Position numbers and translations under genes: made by a program. From positions 1 through 64,000 of the forward strand of contig NZ_JASHKN010000017.1 of assembly GCF_030056735.1 (NCBI RefSeq): a stretch of DNA of 64,000 nt, written 5' to 3'. Origin of the DNA: Rhodococcus sp. IEGM 1409. GTDB taxonomy: Bacteria > Actinomycetota > Actinomycetes > Mycobacteriales > Mycobacteriaceae. Positions 1-8,469 of this stretch are shown here, one piece after another. The notes beneath the pieces are model-generated. The model saw nothing but the letters and a program-made list of their open reading frames with translations, did not search any database and was not told the DNA's origin. Position 1 is the stretch's first letter, and every line of letters begins with the position of its first letter.

Positions 1-11
1 CCACGATGTCC

Positions 12-44
12 TGACACATATGTGTCCACTACGTCATGACACAT
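12..44. promoter_or_regulatory. Palindromic operator-like sequence at window edge
   Basis: A perfect 14-bp palindrome, GACACATATGTGTC, lies at 13-26, and the half-site TGACACAT recurs at 37-44. Two or three spaced half-sites in a non-coding stretch are typical of a binding site for a MarR- or TetR-type dimer. The site lies downstream of the YceI gene, so it more likely serves a gene to the left of the window. The regulator is not identified. Confidence 0.4.
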
Positions 45-83
45 CACACAACCGCGGGCGGTTGATAAAGGCGCACAGTGCCG

Positions 84-632
84 TTAAGCCTGGAGGCCGG
101 CTTCGATCTCGAGGGTGATCGTGATCTTGTCGCCGACAACTGCTCCGCCGCCTTCGAGGGGCATCTCGATGGAAATGCCGAAGTCCTTGCGGTTGATGAC
201 GGTGGTGGCTTCGAATCCGGCGACGGGGCCCTGGCCCATACCCGGGTTGACGCCGTTGAACTCGAGGTTCAGCTCGACCTCGCGGGTGACGCCGTGGAGC
301 GTGAAGTCGCCGGCGAGGACGAAGTCGCTGCCCTTGGAGCGCACTGCGGTGGACTTGAAGGTTGCCTTCGGGAACTTCTCGACGTCGAAGAAGTCAGCGG
401 ACTTGATGTGGCCGTCGCGCTGCTCGTTCTTGGTGTTGATGGAGTCCACGGAAATCTCGGCCGCGACGGCTGGGGTTCCGTCTTCGGCAACGGTGATCGT
501 TCCCGAGAACTCGTCGAACGTTCCACGAACCTTGGAAACCATGAGGTGGCGAACCGAGAATCCGACGGTGGAGTGGACGGTGTCGATGACCCAGGTTCCG
601 GCGGTCAATGTGGGCAAGGTTGCGGTGGTCAT
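84..632 (-). CDS. YceI family polyisoprenoid-binding protein
   Basis: The 182-residue product matches the YceI family, a lipocalin-like barrel that binds isoprenoid lipids. It opens with the usual TAGTWVIDTVHSTVGF segment and has the conserved SVRHLMVSKVRG stretch about 30 residues in, then the FDVEKFPKATFKST strand near the middle. I chose the ATG at 632 because CCAGGAG sits 5 bases before it. The reading frame is open further upstream only through a TTG with no ribosome-binding site. There is no obvious signal peptide, unlike periplasmic E. coli YceI, so a cytoplasmic location is likely. The gene stands alone downstream of leuA on the same strand. The family is clear; the physiological ligand is not. 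Confidence 0.9.
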   Translation of the reverse strand: MTTATLPTLTAGTWVIDTVHSTVGFSVRHLMVSKVRGTFDEFSGTITVAEDGTPAVAAEISVDSINTKNEQRDGHIKSADFFDVEKFPKATFKSTAVRSKGSDFVLAGDFTLHGVTREVELNLEFNGVNPGMGQGPVAGFEATTVINRKDFGISIEMPLEGGGAVVGDKITITLEIEAGLQA

Positions 633-710
633 GGAAGCTCCTGGAGAAGTAGTTGAATATTCAAGTTCTTGTAGCTTCAACTATGAACCCCGAGAAATCC
701 TTCCGCAAGA

Positions 711-2447
711 TCATGTGAGCTGCATCACAGTGCGTGTGCTTGCGGCATAGACCGCGTGAAGCGCCGACGCTGTCACCGACTGATGCACCGCAATGCCCCA
801 GCGTCCTTCGCCGTTCACCACGCACTCTGCGATGGTGACTGCCGAATTCGCATTCCCGGAAGATTCCGGGTTGCGGGGCAGTGAATGCTGGGTGAGCGAG
901 ACGACCTCGACGGCCGAGCCCTGTTCGGTCAGGATTTTGCTCAATGCCTCGACCGGCCCGGACGCGCTGGCCGCGGCGGTGACCTCGCGCCCGTCACGAT
1001 CGATGGCGACGAACAACTGATCACCGTCGGCGGTGTGTTCCAGCGAGTACCGACGCACTCCTCCGTTGTACCCGTACTCGCGCAGCAGCAGGTTCCACAG
1101 CTGATCGGCCGTCATTTCGGTGCCCGAGTCGTCGGTTTCGAGCTGCACCCGTGAAGCGAAGTCGATCTGCAGGCGCCGGGGGAGTTCGACCCCGTACTCG
1201 GTCTGCACCAGATAAGCGATTCCGCCCTTGCCCGACTGGCTGTTCACGCGAATGACCGCCTGGTAGTCGCGGCCGACGTCGGCGGGGTCGATCGGCAGGT
1301 AGGGGACTGCCCATGGCGCCGATCCCGGATCGATGCCGGCGGCCTCCGCGCTCTTGTAGTGATGGGCGAAGCCCTTCTTGATCGCATCCTGGTGGGTGCC
1401 GGAAAATGCCGTGTACACGAGATCGCCGCCGTACGGGTGGCGCTCGTGGACGGGAATTCTGTTGCAGTACTCCACCGTTCGACGGATTTTGTCGATGTCG
1501 GAGAAGTCGATCTCCGGATCGACGCCTTGTGCGTGCAGATTCAGTCCCAGCGTGACCAGGTCGACGTTGCCCGTGCGCTCGCCGTTTCCGAACAGGCATC
1601 CCTCGACGCGCTGCGCACCGGCCAGTACTGCCAGTTCGGCGCATGCAACCCCGGTGCCGCGGTCGTTGTGCGGGTGGACCGAGAGGATCACCGAATCGCG
1701 TCGGGCCAGGTTCTGGTGCATGTATTCGATCTGATCGGCATAGATGTTGGGTGTGGCGATTTCGACTGTGGCAGGCAGGTTGTGGATGACCGGGCGATCG
1801 GGACTGGCGTCCCAGAGTTCGGTGAGACTGTTGCATACCTGCAGGATGTAGTCGGGTTCGGTGAGGTTGAAGACCTCGGGGGAGAACTCGAATCGCCATC
1901 CGTCGTGTCCTTCGCCGCCGCGAGCCACGTCCTGCGCGGCGCGGAAAATCATCTCGTGCAGCTCTTCTCGCTCCTTGCCGAGAACCACGCTTCGCCATGT
2001 CGGCGCAGTCGCCGTGTACATGTGGACGACCGCGTTCGGCAGTCCCTCGATCGATTGGTACGTCCGCTCGATCAAATCCGTACGCGCGGCGGTGAACACG
2101 ACGATCGTGACGTCGTCGGGAACGAGATCGAATCGAACCAGGTCTCGAACGAAATCGAAATCGGTCTGGCTCGCGGAGGGGTAGCCGACCTCGATTTCCT
2201 TGTAGCCGATCGCCACCATCAGTTCGAACATTCGACGCTTGCGCTCGGGGTCCATCGGTTCCGCGAGCGCTTGGTTGCCGTCACGCAGATCGACAGGCAC
2301 CCACAGGGGCGCCGCGGTCGTGCGGTTGGACGGCCAGGTCCGCTCGAAAGTCGGAATGTCGACGCGATCCCAGGCGGCGCGATAGCGCTCGGACGGCATG
2401 GGTGAGCGCTTCTGGTTGTTCCAGTGGTTGGCGCGGGTTGTACTCAT
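711..2447 (-). CDS. leuA: 2-isopropylmalate synthase
   Basis: This enzyme condenses acetyl-CoA with 2-oxoisovalerate, the first committed step of leucine synthesis. The 578 residues fit the long actinobacterial form. The TIM-barrel active site begins with VDLRDGNQ (residues 52-59, catalytic Arg and metal-binding Asp). HPHNDRGTG supplies metal-binding histidines, and [12 protein letters not shown] is the family signature. The last ~140 residues form the LeuA dimer (allosteric) domain that binds leucine for feedback inhibition. The ATG at 2447 has AGGAG 9 bases upstream. The gene is preceded by a leader peptide with three Leu codons (2516-2560) and a strong hairpin, so expression is probably also controlled by leucyl-tRNA supply. 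It diverges from a GntR regulator. Confidence 0.97.
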   Translation of the reverse strand: MSTTRANHWNNQKRSPMPSERYRAAWDRVDIPTFERTWPSNRTTAAPLWVPVDLRDGNQALAEPMDPERKRRMFELMVAIGYKEIEVGYPSASQTDFDFVRDLVRFDLVPDDVTIVVFTAARTDLIERTYQSIEGLPNAVVHMYTATAPTWRSVVLGKEREELHEMIFRAAQDVARGGEGHDGWRFEFSPEVFNLTEPDYILQVCNSLTELWDASPDRPVIHNLPATVEIATPNIYADQIEYMHQNLARRDSVILSVHPHNDRGTGVACAELAVLAGAQRVEGCLFGNGERTGNVDLVTLGLNLHAQGVDPEIDFSDIDKIRRTVEYCNRIPVHERHPYGGDLVYTAFSGTHQDAIKKGFAHHYKSAEAAGIDPGSAPWAVPYLPIDPADVGRDYQAVIRVNSQSGKGGIAYLVQTEYGVELPRRLQIDFASRVQLETDDSGTEMTADQLWNLLLREYGYNGGVRRYSLEHTADGDQLFVAIDRDGREVTAAASASGPVEALSKILTEQGSAVEVVSLTQHSLPRNPESSGNANSAVTIAECVVNGEGRWGIAVHQSVTASALHAVYAASTRTVMQLT

Positions 2448-2472
2448 CTTCGGTTTCTCCTGCGGTCGAGTC

Positions 2473-2517
2473 GAAAGACCGGCATGGCGAAACCCCGCGG
2501 AGGGGTGCCGGTCTTTC
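2473..2517 (-). promoter_or_regulatory. leuA leader hairpin (attenuator)
   Basis: A perfect 12-bp stem pairs 2506-2517 with 2473-2484 on the leuA transcript, with a nested CCCC/GGGG stem inside. The 5' arm begins at the G of the leader peptide stop codon, so a ribosome finishing the leader would sit on it. No U-tract follows, which argues against a simple intrinsic terminator and for translational or Rho-dependent control. The hairpin brings the leader Leu codons close to the leuA ribosome-binding site AGGAG at 2457-2461. Confidence 0.7.
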
Positions 2518-2560
2518 AGGCCCCGCCGCGGCAGTCGAGAAGGAGTGCTCCTGTAGCCAT
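2516..2560 (-). CDS. leuA leader peptide (14 codons, three Leu in a row)
   Basis: A short ORF encodes [14 protein letters not shown] and ends in TGA. Three consecutive leucine codons (CTC CTT CTC, 2545-2537) are what a leucine-sensing leader needs. The ATG lies exactly 7 bases after a TAGTGT -10 element, so the mRNA probably starts at or next to the ATG and the peptide is translated leaderless. The CTCCT within the Leu codons (2545-2541) is complementary to the leuA Shine-Dalgarno AGGAG (2461-2457). Stalling at Leu codons could therefore free the leuA start. Leader-peptide control of leuA has been predicted in other actinobacteria; this instance is inferred from sequence only. Confidence 0.75.
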   Translation of the reverse strand: MATGALLLDCRGGA

Positions 2561-2567
2561 GCGGGCT

Positions 2568-2596
2568 ACACTAGAACGAAATCACTTATCAGACAA
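2568..2596 (-). promoter_or_regulatory. Predicted leuA promoter
   Basis: On the minus strand, TTGTCT (2596-2591) and TAGTGT (2573-2568) are separated by 17 bases, a standard sigma-70-type spacing. A start about 7 bases after the -10 would fall on the ATG of the leader peptide. The -10 overlaps a TACACT on the opposite strand (2567-2572) that could serve the divergent GntR gene, so the two promoters may compete. Confidence 0.55.
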
Positions 2597-2610
2597 CCTG
2601 AGGAGTTCAC

Positions 2611-3291
2611 GTGTCACCGATCGTCGAGCGTCGGCTGCTCACCGACCAGGCCGCGGAGTTGCTGCGAGCGCGGATCGTGAGTGGTGAATGGGAAGTCGGC
2701 GCCAAACTTCCAGGTGAAACCACTCTTGCTGCGCAGTTGGGTATCGGGCGGTCCACCATCAGGGAAGCGGTGCGGACCCTCGCGGGCCTCGGCATGGTCG
2801 AATCGCGACAGGGAGCCGGCGTTTTTCTCCGGAGTACGACGCCGCCGGATCAGTGGCCCCGAGTGCTCGAGGCCGAGGCGATTCTTCACGTCGTCGAGGT
2901 GCGGAACGCGGTCGAGATCGAAGCAGCTCGTCTTGCGGCGCAGCGCCGCGATGCCGTTGACGTCGCGGCTCTGAGGCAAGCGTTGGACGGTAGAACTGCT
3001 GCCGCCCATTCCGGGGACGCAGCCTTCGTCGACGCCGACATCGCTGTCCACCGGGCGGTGGTGGATGCGGCACACAATCCCGTGCTGTCGGAACTTTTCG
3101 AGACCTTTGTGCCGCGTCTACGGGCCGCGTTGATCGAGTTGATCGCGGTTCTGGATCTGCATCCACACAGTCAGCCGGACGCGGACGAGCATCGAATGTT
3201 GGTGGACGCCATCGAAGCCGGCGACGCGGAGGCAGCGGTACGGATCAGTCGGGCACACCTCGACGACATGGCGGCAGCGTTGCGACGCTAG
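2611..3291 (+). CDS. GntR/FadR family transcriptional regulator
   Basis: The 226-residue regulator has an N-terminal winged-helix domain (LRARIVSGEWEVGAKLPGE, then STIREAVRTLAGLGMVESRQGAGVFL at about residues 50-75) and an all-helical C-terminal FCD ligand domain. The latter keeps Asp/His metal-binding-type positions (DADIAVHRAVVDAAHNPV and EHRMLVDAIEAGD). FCD regulators usually repress and are released by small organic acids. The GTG start is preceded by GAGGAG at good spacing. It diverges from leuA across 50 bases, so it may act on leuA or itself, but its ligand cannot be told from sequence. Its TAG stop overlaps the stop of the convergent gene in the shared tetranucleotide CTAG. Confidence 0.92.
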   Translation: MSPIVERRLLTDQAAELLRARIVSGEWEVGAKLPGETTLAAQLGIGRSTIREAVRTLAGLGMVESRQGAGVFLRSTTPPDQWPRVLEAEAILHVVEVRNAVEIEAARLAAQRRDAVDVAALRQALDGRTAAAHSGDAAFVDADIAVHRAVVDAAHNPVLSELFETFVPRLRAALIELIAVLDLHPHSQPDADEHRMLVDAIEAGDAEAAVRISRAHLDDMAAALRR

Positions 3292-4394
3292 ACGCCGGGT
3301 TGCTCTCGACGTTCGAATTCGAGGTCCATCTCGAGATCTTCGTGGTGAGTGGCGCGGAAAGTGATCAAGAAGACGATCCAACCGACGACAGCGACCATAA
3401 CGAGGCTGACCATTCGATACACAAGCCACGCCGCAATGGCCTGCGCTCCACTGGCACCGGCGATTGTCAGCGCGGTGACCAGAGCGGTGTCCACATAGCC
3501 CAGCCCGCCGGGAACCAGCGGAATGCTGCCGACTGCTTTGGCGGCGGTAAAGGCAATCAGGAGCCCCGCGAACGAAGGCTCCGCGCCTACCGCCCAACAT
3601 GCGAATCCCAAACAAGCGACATCGGCGACGCGATGGATTGCCGACCACCCGAATGCGATGACCGAGTCGGTGCGGCTGAGTTCGACCGAATCCAGTTGCT
3701 TCAGGATCTCGGACCAGCGTCGCATCCCGTGGCTGAGCGGATTCTTGCGAATTCGGTTGTAGCGGGCCAGGACTCGATGTCCGATTTGCTCGATACTGCC
3801 GGGGTTCTGGGCTATGTATCGCAACGCCAGGAACAGTGCTGCCATGCCGATGATCGAGATCGTGAGCGTTATGGGGCTGACCTTGGAGCCGAATGCAAAC
3901 GCGCCCGTGGTACCCAGCAGTGCCAGAGTGACAGCGGCGATCACTCCACACACAGCCAACTGCCAGGACGCGACAACTGGTGTAGCGCCCCACTTTCGAG
4001 TCTGCTTGTACGTGAACGCGGTGGAGAAGACTTGGCCAGCGGGCAACGTCAGCGCCATCGCCGTACTGGCGTAGATGACCGAGAGGTTCTTGACGTGACC
4101 GACAACCACACCGGCGGCATTGAGAAGACGTTGCTGCACCGACGCGTAACCGCTGAGTGAAATGAGTTGCGCCGCGACGCACGCGGCAACCCAACCCCAA
4201 TGGATTTCGGTCAGGACCCGCCAGGCCTCACTCAGCCTGGGCCAGAGAATTGCGCCTTCCACTACCAGGAGTGCGATCAGAGCCACCCCGAGCAGCCACT
4301 TCAGCCACCAGAAGCGCCCTCTGGCCCGACTGGTCTCGGCCACGGGCGGGCGTGGTCGTCTCAGTCGCCGTGGGGTCTTTCCAGGCTGAGCCAT
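3288..4394 (-). CDS. Lysylphosphatidylglycerol synthase-like integral membrane protein (UPF0104 type)
   Basis: The 368-residue protein has a basic proline/arginine N-terminus followed by about eight membrane segments. It resembles the flippase-like membrane domain of MprF without the catalytic aminoacyl-transfer domain. Typical motifs are SLSGYASVQQRLLNAAG near residue 80, TAMALTLPAGQVFSTAFTYKQTRKWGA near 125, and KAVGSIPLVPGGLGYVDTALV near 285. Members of this family are thought to move lipids or glycolipids across the membrane; the substrate here is unknown. It precedes the adenylate cyclase stop by 9 bases on the same strand, so the two may be co-transcribed. The end overlaps the GntR gene by 4 bases. 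Confidence 0.85.
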   Translation of the reverse strand: MAQPGKTPRRLRRPRPPVAETSRARGRFWWLKWLLGVALIALLVVEGAILWPRLSEAWRVLTEIHWGWVAACVAAQLISLSGYASVQQRLLNAAGVVVGHVKNLSVIYASTAMALTLPAGQVFSTAFTYKQTRKWGATPVVASWQLAVCGVIAAVTLALLGTTGAFAFGSKVSPITLTISIIGMAALFLALRYIAQNPGSIEQIGHRVLARYNRIRKNPLSHGMRRWSEILKQLDSVELSRTDSVIAFGWSAIHRVADVACLGFACWAVGAEPSFAGLLIAFTAAKAVGSIPLVPGGLGYVDTALVTALTIAGASGAQAIAAWLVYRMVSLVMVAVVGWIVFLITFRATHHEDLEMDLEFERREQPGV

Positions 4395-4403
4395 CGACTC
4401 ACC

Positions 4404-5939
4404 CTAACCAATTTGATCCGGATCGACCTCTGGATACTTTTCGGGCCACGCCAGATGCGTCAGTCGTCGGCGTCCACGCAGTTGAACTTGCTCGCCGAGT
4501 TCCCACTCGGCCTGTTCCTCTTCGTCGGCAAAGTACAGTGCGCTCGTCGACGCCAGCACCCGGCTGGGCCGAAGCTTCGCGAGCTCGGTGAGCCGCGACG
4601 CTTCGTTGACCGGATCGCCGATCACGGTGTACTCGAAACGTTCGGCAGCACCGATGTTGCCCGCGACCGCGAGCCCCGCACTCACGCCGATACCGACGTC
4701 GAGGCCGGTGATGTCGTTGAGCTTGAACCGCAGCTCGCGAGCTGCCGCGAGGGCTGCCGTCGGAGCGTCGGGTCGATCGAGTGGTGCACCGAAGATGGCG
4801 AGCGCCGCATCTCCCATGAACTTGTTGACAAAACCGTGATGGCGATCGATGACGTCGACGACCACACGGAAAAACTCGTTGAGCAGTTCGACCACTTCAC
4901 CCGGCGGGCGCTCGGCCGCGGCACCGGTGGATCCGACCATGTCGACGAACAGAACTGCCACGAATCGAGTTTCGCCGCCCAGCTCGGTACCGAACTTCAA
5001 CGCGCGCCGGGCCACGTCCTCGCCGACGTGCTGACCGAACAGCTCACGCAGCAGGCGACGCTCGTCGGACTCTTTCATCATGCGGTTGAAGCCGACCTGC
5101 AGCCGGCCGATCTCACTGCCGTCGAACACCTCGACGCGTACGTCGGTGGCGCCGCGCTGCACTCGCTCGATGGCGCGTCGCAGTTGGCGGATGGGATCGG
5201 AGATCTGAGTAGCCGTCAGCATCGACAGCGCAAAGGCCTGCACGATCGCCATGATCGAGATGAGCAGGATCGCCCACGCGAGTGAGTCGGGGGAGAATTC
5301 GAGATCCGTCGTGAGCTGCGTCGAGCACAGCAAGATGATGCCTGCGACGGGCATCAGCGTGCCGAGACCCCAGGTCATCGCCAGCCGGGTGCCGACGCCC
5401 GGCGCCATGGTCCGATCGAATTCGCCCTCGCTCAAGGCCTGGGCGGCGACCGGACGCAAAATGCGCTCACCGAGCATGTAGGTGAACCCGAAGGTCGTGG
5501 TCGCGGCCATGCACACCGTCACGATCACCGCGATCGCGAGTCCGGGCATCTCGGTGATGGTCAGGAACACGAAGATGATGCCGCCCAAGATCCACAGCAC
5601 CAGGTGAACGATGGCCTGGCGAAGAGGCGCGTGGAGTGCGGCCATCTGCTCGGACCTCGTCGGCGGACCCCCGCGCAGCCGCCAACGGATGACCGACTTC
5701 AACATCATGGCCGCCGCAGTGAGACTGACGGCACCGGCGAATGCCAGGTACACACCGAAGATCGCGAAGTTGCGGACACGGTCGGCAACAATCGCGTCGG
5801 ACTCCTGGATCGGCACGCCGTATCGCACGAAGGCGAAGACCAGTACCGCGCCGATCAGGTTGGCCGCGAGCATGGAAAGCATATAGAGGGGCCACCGGCT
5901 GCGGATGGTCACCGCTATTGCTCTGTATGAGGCCCGCAC
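4404..5939 (-). CDS. Membrane-bound class III adenylate/guanylate cyclase
   Basis: The product has about six membrane helices, a HAMP segment (ISDPIRQLRRAIERVQRG...GSEIGRLQVGFNRMM) and a C-terminal class III cyclase domain, the same layout as the mycobacterial Rv1318c-Rv1320c/Rv3645 group. Catalytic features look complete: FVDMVGST with the first metal Asp, NKFMGDAALAIFG with the substrate Lys and second metal Asp, and GDPVNEASRL with the transition-state Asn and Arg. It should make cAMP from ATP at the inner membrane face, with HAMP relaying a membrane signal. The start is uncertain. GTG 5939 just before the first helix is given; the frame is open to 6113, but that extension looks non-coding and would overlap the divergent gene. 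Confidence 0.9.
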   Translation of the reverse strand: MRASYRAIAVTIRSRWPLYMLSMLAANLIGAVLVFAFVRYGVPIQESDAIVADRVRNFAIFGVYLAFAGAVSLTAAAMMLKSVIRWRLRGGPPTRSEQMAALHAPLRQAIVHLVLWILGGIIFVFLTITEMPGLAIAVIVTVCMAATTTFGFTYMLGERILRPVAAQALSEGEFDRTMAPGVGTRLAMTWGLGTLMPVAGIILLCSTQLTTDLEFSPDSLAWAILLISIMAIVQAFALSMLTATQISDPIRQLRRAIERVQRGATDVRVEVFDGSEIGRLQVGFNRMMKESDERRLLRELFGQHVGEDVARRALKFGTELGGETRFVAVLFVDMVGSTGAAAERPPGEVVELLNEFFRVVVDVIDRHHGFVNKFMGDAALAIFGAPLDRPDAPTAALAAARELRFKLNDITGLDVGIGVSAGLAVAGNIGAAERFEYTVIGDPVNEASRLTELAKLRPSRVLASTSALYFADEEEQAEWELGEQVQLRGRRRLTHLAWPEKYPEVDPDQIG

Positions 5940-6035
5940 AGGGTTCAATTTAGCTGGCAGAGGTCGAAGTGTTGGTACGCGCGTCCGATTATTCGTCCGC
6001 TCACCTGTGTCGGCCGGGCCGGTTAGGCTCGCGAT

Positions 6036-7253
6036 GTGAACGCAAACAGGGGGCGTGCGGAGCGAGCTTCGAGGATGAACAAACCCATATCCGCCGACGC
6101 TCGGGCAGTGCATCCGGGTGTACGCATCGCGGCGGAATGGTCGTGGCGCCTCATTGTGATCTTCGCCGGACTGTTGGTTCTCGGGTATGTCGTTCTACGT
6201 CTCGAAACCGTGCTCATCCCAGTGGGGCTGGCTCTGTTGGCATCGGCTCTGTTGATTCCGGTGGTTGATCGGCTACAGGTGTGGGGAGTTCCTCGCTCGG
6301 CAGCCGTCATCGTCGTGTTGCTTGGCTCTATCGGGCTGGTCGCGGGAATCATGACGTTTGTCGTCGAGCAGTTCATCGACGGGTTGCCGCAGCTCACCGA
6401 CCAGTTCACGGCCAGCGTCACGCAGATTCAGAACTGGCTCACCAGCGGACCGTTGCACTTCAGTGAGGATCAGATCCGCCAGGCGGGTGATTCGGTCGTC
6501 AAGTCGGTGCAATCCAATCGTGAGTCTCTGACCAGCGGCGCCTTGACCACGGCGACAGTCATCGGCGAGATCTTCACCGGGGCTTTGCTGACGCTGTTCA
6601 CTCTCATCTTCTTCCTCTACGGCGGTGATCAGATCTGGCAGTTCGTCACCCGGATCGTGCCCACCGATGCTCGTCGTCGCGTGCGGATCGCCGGTTCTGC
6701 GGGGTTCGGGTCGCTGATCGGCTACGTGCGGGCCACGGTCGCGGTTGCCGCCGCCGACGCGATCGGTATCGGTGCCGGCCTGGCGATTCTCGGGGTGCCG
6801 CTCGCCCTGCCGCTGGCGTCGTTGGTATTCATCGGCGCGTTCATCCCGATCATCGGTGCATTTCTGACCGGTTTTCTCGCTGTGCTGGTCGCGCTGGTCA
6901 CGAAGGGTTTTCTGACCTCTCTGATCGTTCTCGGCATCATCATCGGTGTCATGCAGCTCGAAGCGCACGTGATGCAACCGCTGTTGCTGGGTCGCGCCGT
7001 CCGCCTGCATCCGCTGGCAGTCGTTCTCGCCATCACGACGGGCATCGTCCTCGCCGGAATCGTCGGGGGGCTCTTGGCTGTTCCGATCGTCGCAGTCCTC
7101 AACACCGCTATTCGGTCCCTCCTCGCCGACGACCCGGACACCGCGTACGCGGAACTTCACGTCGAGGACCCGGAGACTCCGCTGTTCCCCGCCGAGCCCG
7201 ACGAGCCGCGCGCCGAGCCTCGGGTCGTGAACCCCACTCCTCCCGATGACTGA
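6036..7253 (+). CDS. AI-2E family transporter (PerM/TqsA-like permease)
   Basis: The 405-residue membrane protein has the AI-2E transporter architecture. A helical pair lies at the N-terminus (LIVIFAGLLVLGYVVLRLETVLIP), followed by a soluble helical insert (QFIDGLPQLTDQFTASVTQ) and a C-terminal block with the hallmark GVPLALPLASLVFIGAFIP and MQLEAHVMQPLLLGRAV segments. The mycobacterial counterpart next to mmpL3 is Rv0205. The transported substrate is not established. The GTG at 6036 lies 6 bases after a TAGGCT -10-like element, so translation may be leaderless; ATG 6075 is an alternative. The stop overlaps the next gene by 8 bases, placing it first in an operon with the two-component genes. 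Confidence 0.9.
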   Translation: MNANRGRAERASRMNKPISADARAVHPGVRIAAEWSWRLIVIFAGLLVLGYVVLRLETVLIPVGLALLASALLIPVVDRLQVWGVPRSAAVIVVLLGSIGLVAGIMTFVVEQFIDGLPQLTDQFTASVTQIQNWLTSGPLHFSEDQIRQAGDSVVKSVQSNRESLTSGALTTATVIGEIFTGALLTLFTLIFFLYGGDQIWQFVTRIVPTDARRRVRIAGSAGFGSLIGYVRATVAVAAADAIGIGAGLAILGVPLALPLASLVFIGAFIPIIGAFLTGFLAVLVALVTKGFLTSLIVLGIIIGVMQLEAHVMQPLLLGRAVRLHPLAVVLAITTGIVLAGIVGGLLAVPIVAVLNTAIRSLLADDPDTAYAELHVEDPETPLFPAEPDEPRAEPRVVNPTPPDD

Positions 7254-8469
7254 GCCCACCCGCCGTCGCCGGCTGCACTATCAGCCCACCGTTCGCGAGG
7301 CGTCGGGCATCGACACCGACCCGGATGCCCCGCTGTGGCGGGCGGCGCAGGCATTTCGCCTCGTCACGCTGGTGTACGCGATCAGCTACCAGTTCGCTTC
7401 GGCATCCGACTACACCAACACTCGGCTCAGCTGGTTCTTCGTCGCTCTGATGGCGGTGTGGTCCGGGGTTTCGGCACTGCTGCTCGGGACCTCGGGTGCC
7501 TTGTTCGGTAAGAAGCTGCCGAGGTACCAGGTGGTGATTGCCGATCAGGTGGTCGTCATCTTGCTGATGGCATCGACGAGGCTGGTATCCGATCACGAGT
7601 GGTATCAGAATCACCAGACGCTACCCACCACGCTGTGGGCCACCAACGCCGTCATCTCCGCGGCAATTCTCGGCGGGCCGTGGCTCGGTATGGCGTCCGG
7701 AGTTGTCATCTCGGCGGCCAGCGCGATCATCCGCGACCAGGTCAACCTGGATCTCTGGCGCGATGCGACGGCTCCCGTGCTCGTATCGGTCGGTCTGGCG
7801 TTGGGCTTGGCCACCACTACTGCTCGGCGCTCGCATCGACAACTCGAACAAGCCGTCCGTCTGGCGGCGGCTACCGAAGAGCGCGAACGCTTGGCACGCG
7901 AAGTACACGACGGCGTTCTGCAGGTGCTCGCGATGGTGCGCCGGCGAGGAGCGGCACTCGGCGGCGAGGCAGCTGAACTGGCTGCTCTGGCAGGAGAGCA
8001 GGAGGTCGCGTTGAGAATGCTGATTTCCGAGCAGGTTTCGGGTGCCGCGGCAGACGTCGGCGGACAGACAGTGGATCTGTGTCCGCTGTTGACCACGCAG
8101 GCAAGCACATCGGTGTCGGTGTCGACGCCCGCGCACCCCGTCGTGATCGAGCGCGATCGAGCCATCGAACTGGCTGCCATCGTCGACAACGCCCTGTCCA
8201 ATGTCGGGCTTCACGCCGGACCTACGGCGAAGGCATACGTGTTGCTCGAAGATCTGCCGGACGAAGTGATCGTCAGCGTCCGCGACGACGGCGTCGGAAT
8301 ACCCGAGGGGCGCTTGGCACAGGCTGAGGCCGAAGGCCGCATGGGAGTATCGAAGTCCATTCTGGGCCGAGTGCAGGTGCTCGGCGGAACTGCGGTCCTG
8401 CAAACTGGGCCGGGGGAGGGCACCGAATGGGAGATCAACGTTCCGAAGGGGAAGAGTGAGCGTGGCTGA
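7246..8469 (+). CDS. Sensor histidine kinase (NarL/LiaS type, MacS-like)
   Basis: The 407-residue kinase has four or five N-terminal membrane helices (residues about 40-190), then a HisKA_3 dimerisation helix with phosphoacceptor His221 in LAREVHDGVLQV. The HATPase_c domain has its N-box at AIVDNALSNVGLH and its G1 box at VRDDGVGIPEG. The domain order matches the actinobacterial kinases paired with NarL-type regulators. It should sense an envelope or membrane signal and phosphorylate the next gene's product. Its ATG overlaps the permease stop, and its own stop overlaps the regulator start by 14 bases, so the three are translationally coupled. Confidence 0.93.
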   Translation: MTEPTRRRRLHYQPTVREASGIDTDPDAPLWRAAQAFRLVTLVYAISYQFASASDYTNTRLSWFFVALMAVWSGVSALLLGTSGALFGKKLPRYQVVIADQVVVILLMASTRLVSDHEWYQNHQTLPTTLWATNAVISAAILGGPWLGMASGVVISAASAIIRDQVNLDLWRDATAPVLVSVGLALGLATTTARRSHRQLEQAVRLAAATEERERLAREVHDGVLQVLAMVRRRGAALGGEAAELAALAGEQEVALRMLISEQVSGAAADVGGQTVDLCPLLTTQASTSVSVSTPAHPVVIERDRAIELAAIVDNALSNVGLHAGPTAKAYVLLEDLPDEVIVSVRDDGVGIPEGRLAQAEAEGRMGVSKSILGRVQVLGGTAVLQTGPGEGTEWEINVPKGKSERG

